Shown piece by piece: positions 43,476 to 53,094 of a stretch of 64,000 bases of DNA. Origin of the DNA: Arthrobacter psychrochitiniphilus (GTDB lineage: Bacteria > Actinomycetota > Actinomycetes > Actinomycetales > Micrococcaceae). How positions within the stretch are numbered: the first letter of the stretch is position 1; every line of letters begins with the position of its first letter. Made by a program: the position numbers and the translations under genes. The stretch covers positions 62,001-126,000 of the forward strand of contig NZ_QHLZ01000006.1 of the NCBI RefSeq assembly GCF_003185915.1, read 5' to 3'. The notes under the pieces were generated by a model. The model did no database searches, had not been told where the DNA came from, and worked only from the letters and a program-made list of their open reading frames with translations.

Positions 43476-46400
43476 ATGGAAAATGAACAGCCCACACTAG
43501 AGAACACAGAAGTTGCTCCGGCCGCAGCTCCAAAGACTCGCACCACGCGGTCCCGCCGAGCCACCTCGGCCGTCACCAGCCCTGGGACAGCCGCCGCAGC
43601 ACCGGCCGAAAAAGTTGCTCCGGCCGTGACACCCGTTGAAGCAGCCGCCGCAGCACCGGCCGAGGCTGAAACGCCAGCCAAGAAAGCTCCCGTGCGTCGC
43701 AGCCGCGCCAAAAAGAGCGATTCACCGTTGAGTAGCTCCGCAGCGGAAGCAGAGGCGCCGTCCGTCAGCGATGCTGGCTTGTCGCTGCTCGACGCCATTT
43801 CTGGAGACGCCGTTTCTGAAGCCGCCAACTCTGAGAAAGCCGGCTCTGAAGCCGCAGCCAATGACGTGGCCGCCCCCGCCAAGAAGGCCCCCCGTCGCCG
43901 TGCCAGCGCCCCCGTCACTGCTCCCGTTTCGGGTGAAGTTGCCGGCCAGGGTGAACTGATCCTGACAGGCGGCGCCCCAGCCACAGTTGTGCCTGAAGAA
44001 GATGCTCCTGCACGCAAGGTTCCGGTCAGGCGCAGCCGTGCAGCAAAAGCTCCCGTCACCAAGGTTGCAGCAGAGCAGCACGCAGACACGGGCGTTGTCG
44101 AAGTGCAAGCTACGGCTGAGGTTGCCACCGAGATGGCAGACGCTCCCAAGGCCGCCACGTCCCGCACCCGATCAACCTCACGCCGTGCCTCTGCGAAAGC
44201 GGCAGATGTAGCCGCGCCGGAGGCCGCCCAGGAGAGCGTCAGTGAGGTAGCGGCTGCCACCGAAGAAGCGCCCGTACAGGTTGCTGCTGCAGTAGCGCCC
44301 AAGGCAACGCGCAGCCGCCGCCGGAGCTCAGCCCCCACGTCTACCCCCGCATCCGCAGCCTCGGCCGTAACCGCAGCTCCCGCCGAGGCTGCCGTACCTA
44401 CCGTGACCGGTGCGCCTGCCGAAGAAACCGGTGCGAATTCCGAAGAAGCTGCCCAAGAACCCGTTGAAGCACCGCAGGCCATTGATGCGCCCGAACAAGC
44501 CGAACCCGCTGTGACGGACTCCTTGTTCCATGCTCCGGATTCCGGCATCTCGGCACTGTTCTTGGCGCCGGATCTGAGCCTAGTGGTACCCGTTGCTACC
44601 ACGCAGGGCGGGAACCCTGAGGAGAACACGCAGGACGGAGCGGATGCCGATCAGCGTGGCCGCTCACGCAACCGTAACCGCCGGCCACGCGCAGCCGATA
44701 CGCAGCCGGTGGATGAGAGCCAAGATGCCGACGTCGCTGAGAGCGATTCTGATGACAGCGACGACGGCGTGACCTCCCGCCGCCGCCGCCGTCGCCGCCG
44801 TGGCGATACGGATCTGGAGTTGACCGGCGGCAGCGATGAAGATCCGCCCAACACGGTGACCCGTGTGCGGGCCCCCCGCGTTCCTGCCGAGCCCACGGCA
44901 AGCGTCTCTAACCGTGTTACGAGTCTGCGCGGCTCTACCCGTCTGGAAGCGAAGAAGCAGCGCCGCCGCGACTCCCGCGATTCCGGCCGCCGCCGCACAG
45001 TCATCACAGAAGCCGAGTTCCTGGCCCGCCGCGAATCCGTGGACCGCGTCATGGTGGTCCGCCAAGCCGATGACCGCATCCAGATTGGTGTTCTCGAAGA
45101 CGGCATCCTGGCCGAGCACTTTGTTTCCAAGACGCAGCAGGATTCCCTGATCGGCAACGTCTACGTGGGCAAGGTCCAAAACGTGCTGCCCAGCATGGAA
45201 GCGGCCTTCGTGGATATTGGCCGCGGCCGCAATGCGGTTCTTTACGCTGGCGAAGTTGATTGGGACGCAGCGGACCTCAACGGCCAGCCGCGCCGCATTG
45301 AAAACGCGCTGAAGTCCGGCGATTCGGTTCTGGTCCAGGTCTCCAAGGACCCTGTTGGACACAAGGGTGCCCGCCTGACCAGCCAGATTTCCCTGCCCGG
45401 ACGCTACCTGGTGTTTGTGCCCGGCGGCTCCATGACAGGGATCTCACGCAAGCTGCCCGACGTCGAACGGAACCGTCTCAAGCGGGTCCTGAAGGACCAC
45501 CTGCCCGAGAACGCCGGGGTCATTGTGCGCACAGCAGCCGAGGGTGCCAGTGAGGAAGAGCTCACCAATGACATCAACCGTTTGCGCGCCCAGTGGGAAG
45601 GCATCAACAACCGTGCCGCCTCCTCCAAGACGCTGGCACCAGAAATGCTCTACGGCGAGCCGGATCTGACCATCAAGGTGGTCCGTGACGTCTTCAATGA
45701 AGACTTCTCCAAGCTCATCGTCTCGGGTGAAGACGCCTGGGACACCATTGAGGCCTATGTGACCTACGTAGCCCCGGATCTGTTGGACCGTCTGGAAAAG
45801 TGGACCAACCCCGAAGACATTTTTAGTGCACACCGCATTGACGAACAGATCAACAAGGCCCTCGAACGTAAGGTGTTCCTGCCTTCCGGTGGTTCACTGG
45901 TCATTGACCGCACGGAAGCCATGACAGTGGTTGATGTGAACACGGGCAAGTTCACCGGATCCGGCGGCAACTTGGAAGAGACCGTCACCAAGAACAATTT
46001 AGAAGCTGCCGAGGAAGTGGTGCGCCAGCTGCGGCTGCGCGACATTGGCGGCATCATTGTCATTGACTTCATTGACATGGTTTTGGAATCCAACCGCGAT
46101 CTGGTGCTGCGCCGCCTGGTTGAGTGCCTGGGACGTGACCGGACCAAGCACCAGGTGGCCGAGGTGACGAGTTTGGGTCTGATTCAGATGACCCGCAAGC
46201 GTATGGGCACCGGCCTGCTTGAGGTCTTCGGTGAGCAGTGTGGCACCTGCGCCGGCCGCGGCATGGTCACCCACGAAATTCCCGTGGAGCACCGCCGCCC
46301 GCACACACCCGGCGTGGAAGGCGCCCAGGTTCAGGCTCAGGTTCACGCACCCACCGTGGAGCAGCGCGAGCCGGAACGCACCGCTAACCGCTCAACCCGA

Positions 46401-47132
46401 AGCGAGCGGAAGCGCAACCGCAACCGTACGCAGGGGAACGAGGCGGAGCAGCATCAGGAAACCCCCGTGACGCCGCTGTCCGATGAGGCTGCCGAGGCCC
46501 TTGAAGCCGCGAAGGCGCAGAAGGCTCACGAAGCCCGTGCCGCGCTGGCGAACATTGCTGCCGCAGCTGCTGCCACGCATCACGAGCATTCCCCAGCGCA
46601 GGGGCACCACCAGGCTGCGGATGCTTCGGAGCAGCATGTAATGCACGACGCCGGAATCCTCACCTTGGGTGGGGAGGCCATTGAGTTGCCGCGTGGGCAT
46701 CGCAGTGAAAGCGGTGGCATGGTTGCGCACAACAATGCTGATCAGGCAGCCGCTCTGGCGGGGCTGACTCAGGCGCTGGACCAGCTCTCAGCCCCCGGGG
46801 CAGAGCACTCTGCGCCCGAGCACTCTACACCCGAGCCCTCTACACCCGAGCCCTCTGCGCCCGAGCCCTCTACGCACGAGCACAAGGTAGCGGAGGCGGA
46901 AGAGTCCGGCAGTAACCGTTCCCGAGCACGCCGTGGCCGCCGCAACCGCAGCGCACGCAGTGCTCAAGGTGGTGCTGATATGACGGTAGAAACGTCAGAG
47001 GCGCCTGTTACAAGCCAAGGTTCAGCTCCCCACAGCAGCGCCCAGGTGCGCATCTCTACACCGGCGCCGGTAGTCCACAAGAGTGCCGAGCCCATCATTT
47101 TGGGTGTAGGGGTTCCGGCTTCCGAGCTGTAA
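43476..47132 (+). CDS. rne: Ribonuclease E/G family endoribonuclease, long form
   Basis: The 1218-aa protein initiates mRNA decay and matures rRNA. Residues 1-500 are disordered, Ala/Pro-rich, with repeated basic motifs (KKAPVRRSR, KKAPRRRAS, RKVPVRRSR) likely to bind RNA. The catalytic region starts near 545: S1 domain (GNVYVGKVQNVLPSMEAAFVD), then the DNase I-like part with the metal-binding Asp residues (VVDVNTGKFTG and IDFIDMVLES), and the zinc-link CGTCAGRG near 921. A His/Pro-rich C-tail with a 15-bp coding repeat and an Arg-rich end follows. This layout, with disordered arms on both sides, is the actinobacterial one. ATG at 43476 is preferred; GAAGG is about 12 nt upstream. Confidence 0.94.
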   Translation: MENEQPTLENTEVAPAAAPKTRTTRSRRATSAVTSPGTAAAAPAEKVAPAVTPVEAAAAAPAEAETPAKKAPVRRSRAKKSDSPLSSSAAEAEAPSVSDAGLSLLDAISGDAVSEAANSEKAGSEAAANDVAAPAKKAPRRRASAPVTAPVSGEVAGQGELILTGGAPATVVPEEDAPARKVPVRRSRAAKAPVTKVAAEQHADTGVVEVQATAEVATEMADAPKAATSRTRSTSRRASAKAADVAAPEAAQESVSEVAAATEEAPVQVAAAVAPKATRSRRRSSAPTSTPASAASAVTAAPAEAAVPTVTGAPAEETGANSEEAAQEPVEAPQAIDAPEQAEPAVTDSLFHAPDSGISALFLAPDLSLVVPVATTQGGNPEENTQDGADADQRGRSRNRNRRPRAADTQPVDESQDADVAESDSDDSDDGVTSRRRRRRRRGDTDLELTGGSDEDPPNTVTRVRAPRVPAEPTASVSNRVTSLRGSTRLEAKKQRRRDSRDSGRRRTVITEAEFLARRESVDRVMVVRQADDRIQIGVLEDGILAEHFVSKTQQDSLIGNVYVGKVQNVLPSMEAAFVDIGRGRNAVLYAGEVDWDAADLNGQPRRIENALKSGDSVLVQVSKDPVGHKGARLTSQISLPGRYLVFVPGGSMTGISRKLPDVERNRLKRVLKDHLPENAGVIVRTAAEGASEEELTNDINRLRAQWEGINNRAASSKTLAPEMLYGEPDLTIKVVRDVFNEDFSKLIVSGEDAWDTIEAYVTYVAPDLLDRLEKWTNPEDIFSAHRIDEQINKALERKVFLPSGGSLVIDRTEAMTVVDVNTGKFTGSGGNLEETVTKNNLEAAEEVVRQLRLRDIGGIIVIDFIDMVLESNRDLVLRRLVECLGRDRTKHQVAEVTSLGLIQMTRKRMGTGLLEVFGEQCGTCAGRGMVTHEIPVEHRRPHTPGVEGAQVQAQVHAPTVEQREPERTANRSTRSERKRNRNRTQGNEAEQHQETPVTPLSDEAAEALEAAKAQKAHEARAALANIAAAAAATHHEHSPAQGHHQAADASEQHVMHDAGILTLGGEAIELPRGHRSESGGMVAHNNADQAAALAGLTQALDQLSAPGAEHSAPEHSTPEPSTPEPSAPEPSTHEHKVAEAEESGSNRSRARRGRRNRSARSAQGGADMTVETSEAPVTSQGSAPHSSAQVRISTPAPVVHKSAEPIILGVGVPASEL
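46803..46877 (+). repeat. Coding 15-bp tandem repeat in rne, five copies
   Basis: Units at 46803, 46818, 46833, 46848 and 46863 encode the pentapeptide pattern E-(H/P)-S-(A/T)-(P/H). Being a multiple of three, copy changes would keep the frame and simply lengthen the disordered tail. Confidence 0.85.
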
Positions 47133-47154
47133 CCGCCTAGGCCTTCTCTCAATG

Positions 47155-47222
47155 GCCCGCAGCAGTGCTTGAAGAAACGCAAATGTGCGTCACTTTACAG
47201 GCATTGCTGCGGGCTATTTTTT
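47155..47222 (+). terminator. Rho-independent terminator of rne
   Basis: GCCCGCAGCA (47155-47164) pairs with TGCTGCGGGC (47205-47214), with an inner ACGCA/TGCGT hairpin, followed by TATTTTTT. Confidence 0.88.
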
Positions 47223-47255
47223 GTTGGCCTGCTAGCAGGGTTAGGGTGGAAACAG

Positions 47256-47333
47256 ACACGGGGTGCCAGGCCATCAGGGCCGGCTGAGACAATACCCGTT
47301 GAACCTGCCCGGTTAGCACCGGCGAAGGGATGT
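47256..47333 (+). promoter_or_regulatory. TPP riboswitch (THI element) upstream of thiD-tenA
   Basis: The conserved blocks appear in order: CACGGGGTGCC, GGCTGAGACAATACCCGTTGA is represented by GCTGAGA and ACCCGTTGAACCTG, then GGTTAGCACCGGCGAAGGGA. The element ends 4-5 nt before the ATG at 47338, and the GAAGGGA block doubles as the ribosome site. Thiamine pyrophosphate binding should therefore block translation. Confidence 0.96.
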
Positions 47334-47337
47334 CCCC

Positions 47338-49038
47338 ATGGATACAACTGCACTAGTTTCTTCTGATCAAGACGCGCTACCCCTAGCCTCAACAGTCCAA
47401 GCCTCAACAGTCCAAGCCTCAACAATCCCAGCCTCAACAGTCCACGGCTCGCTTGTTGCAGGCTCGCCTGCTGCGGCACTGCCAGTGCCACATCTCCCGG
47501 GAACACGCCACCCACGGGTTTTGAGTATTGCCGGTTCCGACCCTTCGGGAGGGGCCGGTATCCAAGCCGATATCAAAGCAATCAGCGCCCATGGCGGTTA
47601 CGCAATGGCCGCCATCACGGCATTGACGGCCCAAAATACGCGAGGCGTCCGCGAGATTCACGTGCCGGATGTTGGATTCCTTAGGGCACAGCTGGAAGCC
47701 ATCTCCGAAGACATCAGCATTGATGCGGTGAAGATCGGCATGCTGGGCACGGCCGAGGTGATGAGCGCGGTAGGGCAGTGGCTGGCGGCAACCCGGCCTC
47801 CCGTCGTCGTGCTTGACCCGGTCATGGTGGCTACCAGCGGTGACACGCTCATGGCTCCCGAGGCCCGCAACGCCATGCTCTCTCTGCTTTCCCTGGCGCA
47901 CCTGGTCACCCCCAATATTCCCGAGCTTGGTGTCCTGCTGGGCAAGCCCGCGGCCTCAAGCTGGGACGAGGCGGTGCAACAGGGCAAGGAACTGGCAGCC
48001 GAACACCAGATCCGGGTGCTGGTCAAAGGTGGGCATCTTGCGTCTCGGAAATGTCCGGACGCCCTGGTTTCCGCGGACGGCACAGTGCATGAATTCATGG
48101 GGACACGCATTGACACCCCCAACACTCATGGCACCGGCTGCTCACTTTCGGCGGCTCTGGCAACTCTTATGCCCCAGCTCAATGATTGGCCACGCAGCGT
48201 GGCCCGTGCCAAGGCGTGGCTGGCTCGAGCCTTGGAAACATCTGCTGAACTGGCGGTGGGTCACGGTTCGGGGCCCGTCAATCACCTGAGCGAACTGTGG
48301 GCAACTGCTGCTCCTCACGCAGATAGCTTCAGCCAAGAGCTCTGGGCGGACTGCGCTGAGCAACGTGCCGCGATTGCTTCCCTTGATTTCATTAGCGAAC
48401 TTGCCGCGGGAACACTCGCCCGCAGGCACTTTGCCTACTATCTGGCCCAGGACGCACTCTACTTAGGCACGTACTCGCGAGTGCTCGCGAGGGCCAGTGC
48501 CCTGGCGCCTACCGAGGCGGAGCAGAAGTTTTGGGCGGGCGGGGCACAGAACTGCCTGGAAGTGGAAGTCTCATTGCACCGAGATTGGCTAAGCCAGTAT
48601 CCGTTGGAGCGTGAACACGATGCGGCAGGGCTGTTGGAGGGCGGGCAAGGCGCCGGGCTGATGCAAGGACCTGTCACCAAACACTATGTGGATCACCTGC
48701 AGGGCGTGGCCTTCTCGGGAAGCTACGGCGAAGTAGTGGCCGCAGTGCTGCCCTGCTACTGGCTGTATGCGGAAGTGGGCCGCATGCTGCACACCGAGTA
48801 TCTAGCGTTTGAGGGTGAGCACCCCTACGGGGCCTGGTTGCAAACGTACGCCTCCGAAGAATTTGCCAAAGCCACGGAAACGGCAATTGCCATCCTGGAC
48901 AACGCAGCACGGAGCGGTTCAGTGCGTGAGCGGGCCGGCATGAAGGCAGCCTTTGCCCACTCCGCCGCGTACGAGGTGGACTTCTTTGCGGCCCCGCACC
49001 TGCACGCTCCTGCGCCCCAAGATACCCAGAGTGATTAA
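47338..49038 (+). CDS. thiD: ThiD-TenA fusion: HMP(-P) kinase and aminopyrimidine hydrolase/thiaminase II
   Basis: This 566-aa bifunctional protein makes and salvages the pyrimidine half of thiamine. After a ~55-residue variable N-tail comes ThiD (about 60-320: SIAGSDPSGGAGIQADIKA, VLDPVMVATSGD, TPNTHGTGCSLSAAL) which phosphorylates HMP and HMP-P. Then comes TenA (about 335-555: LAGTLARRHFAYYLAQDALYLG, and VAAVLPCYWLYAEVG with the catalytic Cys) which releases HMP from degraded thiamine. The fusion resembles yeast THI20. A TPP riboswitch directly controls it. The N-tail is built from a 15-bp repeat and has no homology to the domain. Confidence 0.95.
   Translation: MDTTALVSSDQDALPLASTVQASTVQASTIPASTVHGSLVAGSPAAALPVPHLPGTRHPRVLSIAGSDPSGGAGIQADIKAISAHGGYAMAAITALTAQNTRGVREIHVPDVGFLRAQLEAISEDISIDAVKIGMLGTAEVMSAVGQWLAATRPPVVVLDPVMVATSGDTLMAPEARNAMLSLLSLAHLVTPNIPELGVLLGKPAASSWDEAVQQGKELAAEHQIRVLVKGGHLASRKCPDALVSADGTVHEFMGTRIDTPNTHGTGCSLSAALATLMPQLNDWPRSVARAKAWLARALETSAELAVGHGSGPVNHLSELWATAAPHADSFSQELWADCAEQRAAIASLDFISELAAGTLARRHFAYYLAQDALYLGTYSRVLARASALAPTEAEQKFWAGGAQNCLEVEVSLHRDWLSQYPLEREHDAAGLLEGGQGAGLMQGPVTKHYVDHLQGVAFSGSYGEVVAAVLPCYWLYAEVGRMLHTEYLAFEGEHPYGAWLQTYASEEFAKATETAIAILDNAARSGSVRERAGMKAAFAHSAAYEVDFFAAPHLHAPAPQDTQSD
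47386..47445 (+). repeat. Coding 15-bp tandem repeat in the thiD-tenA N-tail, four copies
   Basis: GCCTCAACAGTCCAA is repeated at 47386, 47401, 47416 and 47431, encoding A-S-T-(V/I)-(Q/P/H). It lies between the riboswitch and the ThiD domain. Confidence 0.88.
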
Positions 49039-49431
49039 CACCACGCCGGATAAAGCAAAAAATGCGGCGAGTCACGCCCGGAAATGCCTTTTTCTGATCT
49101 GAGTCGCGCTAAAGTTGCCTAGTACGGTTTCGGGGATCGCCGCAGCCATCGGATGAAAATATTCACTTGTCCGAGGATGCGCAGGATACGAAATCAGTCT
49201 CATTTGCTCCCGGAGCCAGAATTAGCGTATTCTTGATCTTCGGTGCTTACGCCAACACCTAGGGCAACCACTCCATGGCAGAACTCCATTGAGGTCCACG
49301 GCGTTGAGGCACATAGTATGCATACCGTGTCTGTTCAATCTTGAACTGCGGCGCATACGGTTAGCATGGTCAATTATGATTCATGTTGGCATAAAAACTT
49401 TGTAATAACGTCGAGAGAAGTGAGTTCCCCA
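49039..49431 (+). other. 393-bp leader/intergenic region of rplU
   Basis: No gene is supported here. A candidate promoter is TTGAAC at about 49342-49347 with TAGCAT about 15 bp further, and TATGAT lies at about 49374. The transcript leader would be 50-70 nt. The rest is unassigned; I saw no riboswitch consensus. Confidence 0.4.
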
Positions 49432-49740
49432 GTGGTGTACGCGATTGTCCGCGCAGGCGGCCGTCAAGAAAAGGTTTCCGTAGGAGACCACGTGACCATG
49501 AACCGCGTCCCCGGTGGAGTCGGTAGCACATTTGAGCTGCCCGCTTTGCTCTTGGTTGATGGTGACAAGCTCACCACAGCCGCGAAGGACCTGGCTAATG
49601 TGAAGGTTACGGCTGAGAAGTTGGAGGATCTTCGTGGACCGAAGATCGTCATCCAGAAGTTCAAGAACAAGACCGGCTACAAGAAGCGTCAGGGTCACCG
49701 TCAGGAACTGTCCAAGGTCAAGATCACCTCAATCGCTTAA
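49432..49740 (+). CDS. rplU: 50S ribosomal protein L21
   Basis: The 102-aa product matches L21 throughout ([18 protein letters not shown] at the start and [20 protein letters not shown] at the end). The start is the first of two GTG codons at 49432, giving the usual [10 protein letters not shown]. It pairs with rpmA 60 bp downstream, as is nearly universal. Confidence 0.96.
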   Translation: MVYAIVRAGGRQEKVSVGDHVTMNRVPGGVGSTFELPALLLVDGDKLTTAAKDLANVKVTAEKLEDLRGPKIVIQKFKNKTGYKKRQGHRQELSKVKITSIA

Positions 49741-49800
49741 TAAGCGCACTGAGCGTTAGATCCACTTAGATACTTTTAGTAAAAAGGCAGGCATTTTCAA

Positions 49801-50058
49801 ATGGCACATAAAAAGGGTGCGAGTTCCACTCGCAACGGTCGTGACTCCAACGCTCAGTACCTGGGCGTAAAGCGCTTCGGCGGTCAGGTTGTCAAGGCTG
49901 GCGAAATCATCGTTCGCCAGCGCGGCACTCACTTCCACCCCGGCGTTAGCGTCGGCCGTGGCAAGGACGACACGCTGTTCGCATTGGACGCAGGCGCAGT
50001 CGAGTTCGGCACACGTCGTGGACGTCGTGTTGTAAACATCGTTGCAGCTACGGTCTAA
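49801..50058 (+). CDS. rpmA: 50S ribosomal protein L27
   Basis: The 85-aa product starts with [19 protein letters not shown], which is the flexible N-terminal arm reaching the peptidyl transferase centre, and continues with [21 protein letters not shown]. No N-terminal pre-peptide as in Firmicutes is present. A terminator follows. Confidence 0.97.
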   Translation: MAHKKGASSTRNGRDSNAQYLGVKRFGGQVVKAGEIIVRQRGTHFHPGVSVGRGKDDTLFALDAGAVEFGTRRGRRVVNIVAATV

Positions 50059-50071
50059 TACCAAAGCTTTT

Positions 50072-50110
50072 CCAGTGGAGCGGGCCGCATGGCTCGCTCC
50101 ACTGGCTTTT
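50072..50110 (+). terminator. Rho-independent terminator after rpmA
   Basis: CCAGTGGAGCG-G-GCC pairs with GGC-T-CGCTCCACTGG around GCAT, followed by CTTTT. Confidence 0.9.
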
Positions 50111-50231
50111 AACACAGGCAGTTTTAACATCAGATTTTATTACCATCAGCAGCGCCAACCGATATCGGTGTGCAGCTGTGCAGCGGACTAGAATTAGTAC
50201 GCAGTAGCACGTTCTATTCAAGGAGATTTCA

Positions 50232-51848
50232 GTGGCCAGCTTTGTTGACCGGGTTGTTCTGCACGTATCCGGCGGGACTGGCGGCCATGGCTGCGTCTCA
50301 GTTCACAGCGAAAAATTCAAGCCGTTGGGCGGGCCCGACGGCGGCAAGGGCGGCGACGGTGGCAGCGTCACCTTCCGCGTCAGTGACCAAACCACCACCT
50401 TGCTTGACTTCCACCACGCACCCCACCGCCGCGGCGGCAACGGCCAGCCCGGCATGGGTGACTGGCGGGACGGCAAGGACGGGGCATCCCTGATCCTAGA
50501 AGTACCCGATGGCACCGTTATCAAGGACCGAGACGGCAATGTTTTGGCCGATCTGGTGGGCATCGGTACCGAATATATTGCTGCCGCCGGTGGCCAAGGC
50601 GGACTTGGCAACAATGCTCTGTCCTCACTCAAGCGCAAGGCTCCGGGCTTCGCGCTGTTGGGTATTGCGGGCTCAGAGGCTGACATTGTCCTTGAGTTGA
50701 AGTCCATCGCTGACATTGCCCTGGTGGGCTTCCCATCCGCCGGTAAGTCCAGCCTCATCGCTGCCATGTCTGCGGCCCGGCCCAAAATTGCTGACTACCC
50801 CTTCACCACGTTGATCCCCAACTTGGGTGTGGTCCAAGCCGGTGACGTACGTTTCACCATGGCTGATGTGCCCGGCCTCATTGAAGGTGCCAGCGAAGGC
50901 AAGGGCCTGGGCCACAACTTCTTGCGTCACGTAGAACGCTGTGCCGCCATTGTGCATGTCTTGGACTGTGCCGCCCTTGAAGCTGACCGCGACCCCATCA
51001 GTGACCTCGCCATCATCGAGCGCGAACTTGACCGGTACGACGTTGACATGAGTTTCGCAGGAGCCGACGGTGACGTGGTGCCTTTGAACGCCCGCCCCCG
51101 CCTGATCGCCCTGAACAAGGTTGATTCTCCTGATGGCCGTGACATGGCTGGTTTTGTCCGTGCCGACCTGGAATCACGCGGCTACCGCGTCTTCGAAGTC
51201 TCCGCCGCAAGCCACGAAGGTTTGAAGGCACTCGGCTTTGCCATGGCTGAAATTGTCATGGCGGCGCGCAAGGCCCAAGCGGACATGGCCGTTAAGGTTG
51301 CGCCCGTTGTGCTGCGCCCCCGTGCAGTCAATGAATCGTCCTTCACCATCCATCGTGAAGAGCGCAATATGCTTCCGCTATTCCGTGTTCGCGGGGAAAA
51401 GCCCGAGCGTTGGGTTGAGCAGACTGACTTCCAGAACGAGGAAGCCATTGGCTACTTAGCAGACCGGCTGGCGAAGGCCGGAGTCGAGAAGGAACTCTTC
51501 CGCATCGGTGCCACACCTGGGGATACCGTGGTCATTGGCGGGGACAACGGCATGATCTTCGACTGGGAACCAACCATGATGGGTGGCGCCGAGCACCTGG
51601 CCGCACCCCGTGGCACCGACCTGCGCCTACTTGATTTGGGTGATCGCCCCACACGTTCTCAGAAGCGCCAAGAACAGCAGGATCGCCGCGACGCAAAGTC
51701 CGCTGCACGCGCCGAAATGGCTGCCGAGCGTGAGGCCGGTATCTGGACCGAGCTCAGTGATGACCGCACCACCAGCAAGGCGCACAGCATCGCCGCGGAT
51801 CTTGCTGCCGAAGGCTCATCCGAGCACACAGGTGCAGCTCAGGACTAA
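50232..51848 (+). CDS. obgE: GTPase Obg (50S assembly and stress)
   Basis: The 538-aa product has the glycine-rich Obg domain (about 1-158: [25 protein letters not shown]). The G domain follows with G1 [10 protein letters not shown]3 DVPGLIEGA and G4 NKVD, then a C-terminal OCT domain ([21 protein letters not shown]). A basic, disordered tail of about 50 residues extends past OCT, as in other actinobacteria. The GTG start has AAGGAG 7 nt upstream; TAGAAT at 50189-50194 is a likely -10 box. proB overlaps the stop. Confidence 0.96.
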   Translation: MASFVDRVVLHVSGGTGGHGCVSVHSEKFKPLGGPDGGKGGDGGSVTFRVSDQTTTLLDFHHAPHRRGGNGQPGMGDWRDGKDGASLILEVPDGTVIKDRDGNVLADLVGIGTEYIAAAGGQGGLGNNALSSLKRKAPGFALLGIAGSEADIVLELKSIADIALVGFPSAGKSSLIAAMSAARPKIADYPFTTLIPNLGVVQAGDVRFTMADVPGLIEGASEGKGLGHNFLRHVERCAAIVHVLDCAALEADRDPISDLAIIERELDRYDVDMSFAGADGDVVPLNARPRLIALNKVDSPDGRDMAGFVRADLESRGYRVFEVSAASHEGLKALGFAMAEIVMAARKAQADMAVKVAPVVLRPRAVNESSFTIHREERNMLPLFRVRGEKPERWVEQTDFQNEEAIGYLADRLAKAGVEKELFRIGATPGDTVVIGGDNGMIFDWEPTMMGGAEHLAAPRGTDLRLLDLGDRPTRSQKRQEQQDRRDAKSAARAEMAAEREAGIWTELSDDRTTSKAHSIAADLAAEGSSEHTGAAQD

Positions 51849-52999
51849 TGGCAATGACGGGGCAGGATCAGGCGGGTTCAGGCACATCGCGTAGCCATAT
51901 AGCGACTGCGGCGCGAATCGTGGTGAAGGTAGGCTCGTCGTCGTTGACGTCAGTAGCCGGTGGTATTTCCGAGGAGGCGCTACGGGCGCTGGTAGCTGTT
52001 GTGGCGCAGCGTCAGCGCGCCGGCACAGAGGTCATCTTGGTCTCCTCCGGAGCCATCTCCGCCGGCCTGCTCCCACTGGGCCTGTCCAAGCGACCCAAGG
52101 ATCTTGCCACTCAGCAGGCAGCTGCCAGTGTGGGGCAGGGCCTTTTGATGGCGCACTACAACCAGGCGTTCGCCTCTCACGGGGTGACAGCCTCCCAGGT
52201 CCTGTTGACCGCTGAGGACCTCACGCGCCGTCACCAATATGTCAATGCTCACCGGGCCCTGGAGCGTCTGCTGCATCTGGGCGTGGTCCCTATTGTCAAT
52301 GAAAATGACACCGTGGCCACCCATGAAATCCGGTTTGGTGACAATGACAGGTTGGCTGCTCTGGTGGCCCATCTTGTCAAGGCTGATGCGCTGGTCCTGC
52401 TCTCCGACGTCGATTCCCTCTACGACGGTCCGCCCGCGGAAGGTGCCACGCGCATCAGCAATGTGGACTCACCCGAGGACCTCGAAGGCATTGTGATAGG
52501 CAGTTCGGGCAAGGCCGGGATTGGTACAGGCGGTATGGCCACCAAGGTTCAGGCTGCCCTGATTGCCGCCGAAACAGGCATCCCGGCACTCGTCACCTCC
52601 ACGGAGCAGGCAGCGCAGGCTCTGGCTGGTGAAGACGTGGGCACCTGGTTTGGGATCAACGGAAATAAGCGCCCCGTCCGCATGCTCTGGCTGGCGCATT
52701 TGGCCGATATTCGTGGTCGGTTGGTATTGGACGACGGCGCCGTGCGGGCCGTGGGGGAGCGGCACAAATCGCTGCTGCCCGCCGGTATCACAGCCGTCAC
52801 CGGTGATTTTGACCCTGGCGATGCGGTGGAAATTTGTGATTCCGCAGGAAAAGTTTTTGCCCGGGGATTAGTCAATTACAGGTACTCGGATCTACCCCAA
52901 ATGTTGGGCCGCTCAACCAAGGCGTTGGCCAAGGAACTGGGCCGCGAATTTGAACGTGAGGTTATCCACGTCGATGACCTGGTGCTCCTGAACCCCTAA
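51848..52999 (+). CDS. proB: Glutamate 5-kinase
   Basis: ProB makes glutamyl-5-phosphate, the first step of proline synthesis. The 383-aa product has the amino-acid kinase fold (RIVVKVGSSSLTS, SSGAISAGLLPLGL, PIVNENDTVATHEIRFGDND, GTGGMATKVQAA) and a C-terminal PUA domain from about residue 270 (GRLVLDDGAVRAVGERHKSLL). The ATG overlaps the obgE stop in TAATG; a second ATG six bases later is an alternative. proA follows 95 bp downstream with its own leaderless promoter. Confidence 0.96.
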   Translation: MAMTGQDQAGSGTSRSHIATAARIVVKVGSSSLTSVAGGISEEALRALVAVVAQRQRAGTEVILVSSGAISAGLLPLGLSKRPKDLATQQAAASVGQGLLMAHYNQAFASHGVTASQVLLTAEDLTRRHQYVNAHRALERLLHLGVVPIVNENDTVATHEIRFGDNDRLAALVAHLVKADALVLLSDVDSLYDGPPAEGATRISNVDSPEDLEGIVIGSSGKAGIGTGGMATKVQAALIAAETGIPALVTSTEQAAQALAGEDVGTWFGINGNKRPVRMLWLAHLADIRGRLVLDDGAVRAVGERHKSLLPAGITAVTGDFDPGDAVEICDSAGKVFARGLVNYRYSDLPQMLGRSTKALAKELGREFEREVIHVDDLVLLNP

Positions 53000-53081
53000 G
53001 TAGATTGCCCGGTAGTTTACAGGGGTGGCACAGCCGGGACGCTCTGAGGGATACGCCACAGCATCTCATTCGCAGGTACCT

Positions 53082-53087
53082 TAGACT
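53082..53087 (+). promoter_or_regulatory. -10 box of a leaderless promoter for proA
   Basis: TAGACT ends 7 nt before the ATG at 53095, so proA can be transcribed apart from proB. Confidence 0.5.
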
Positions 53088-53094
53088 TGGTGAC

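Noticed and set aside
49366..49431. Upstream ATG extension of rplU
   Set aside because: The added 22 residues do not match L21, whose conserved N-terminus begins at the GTG at 49432.
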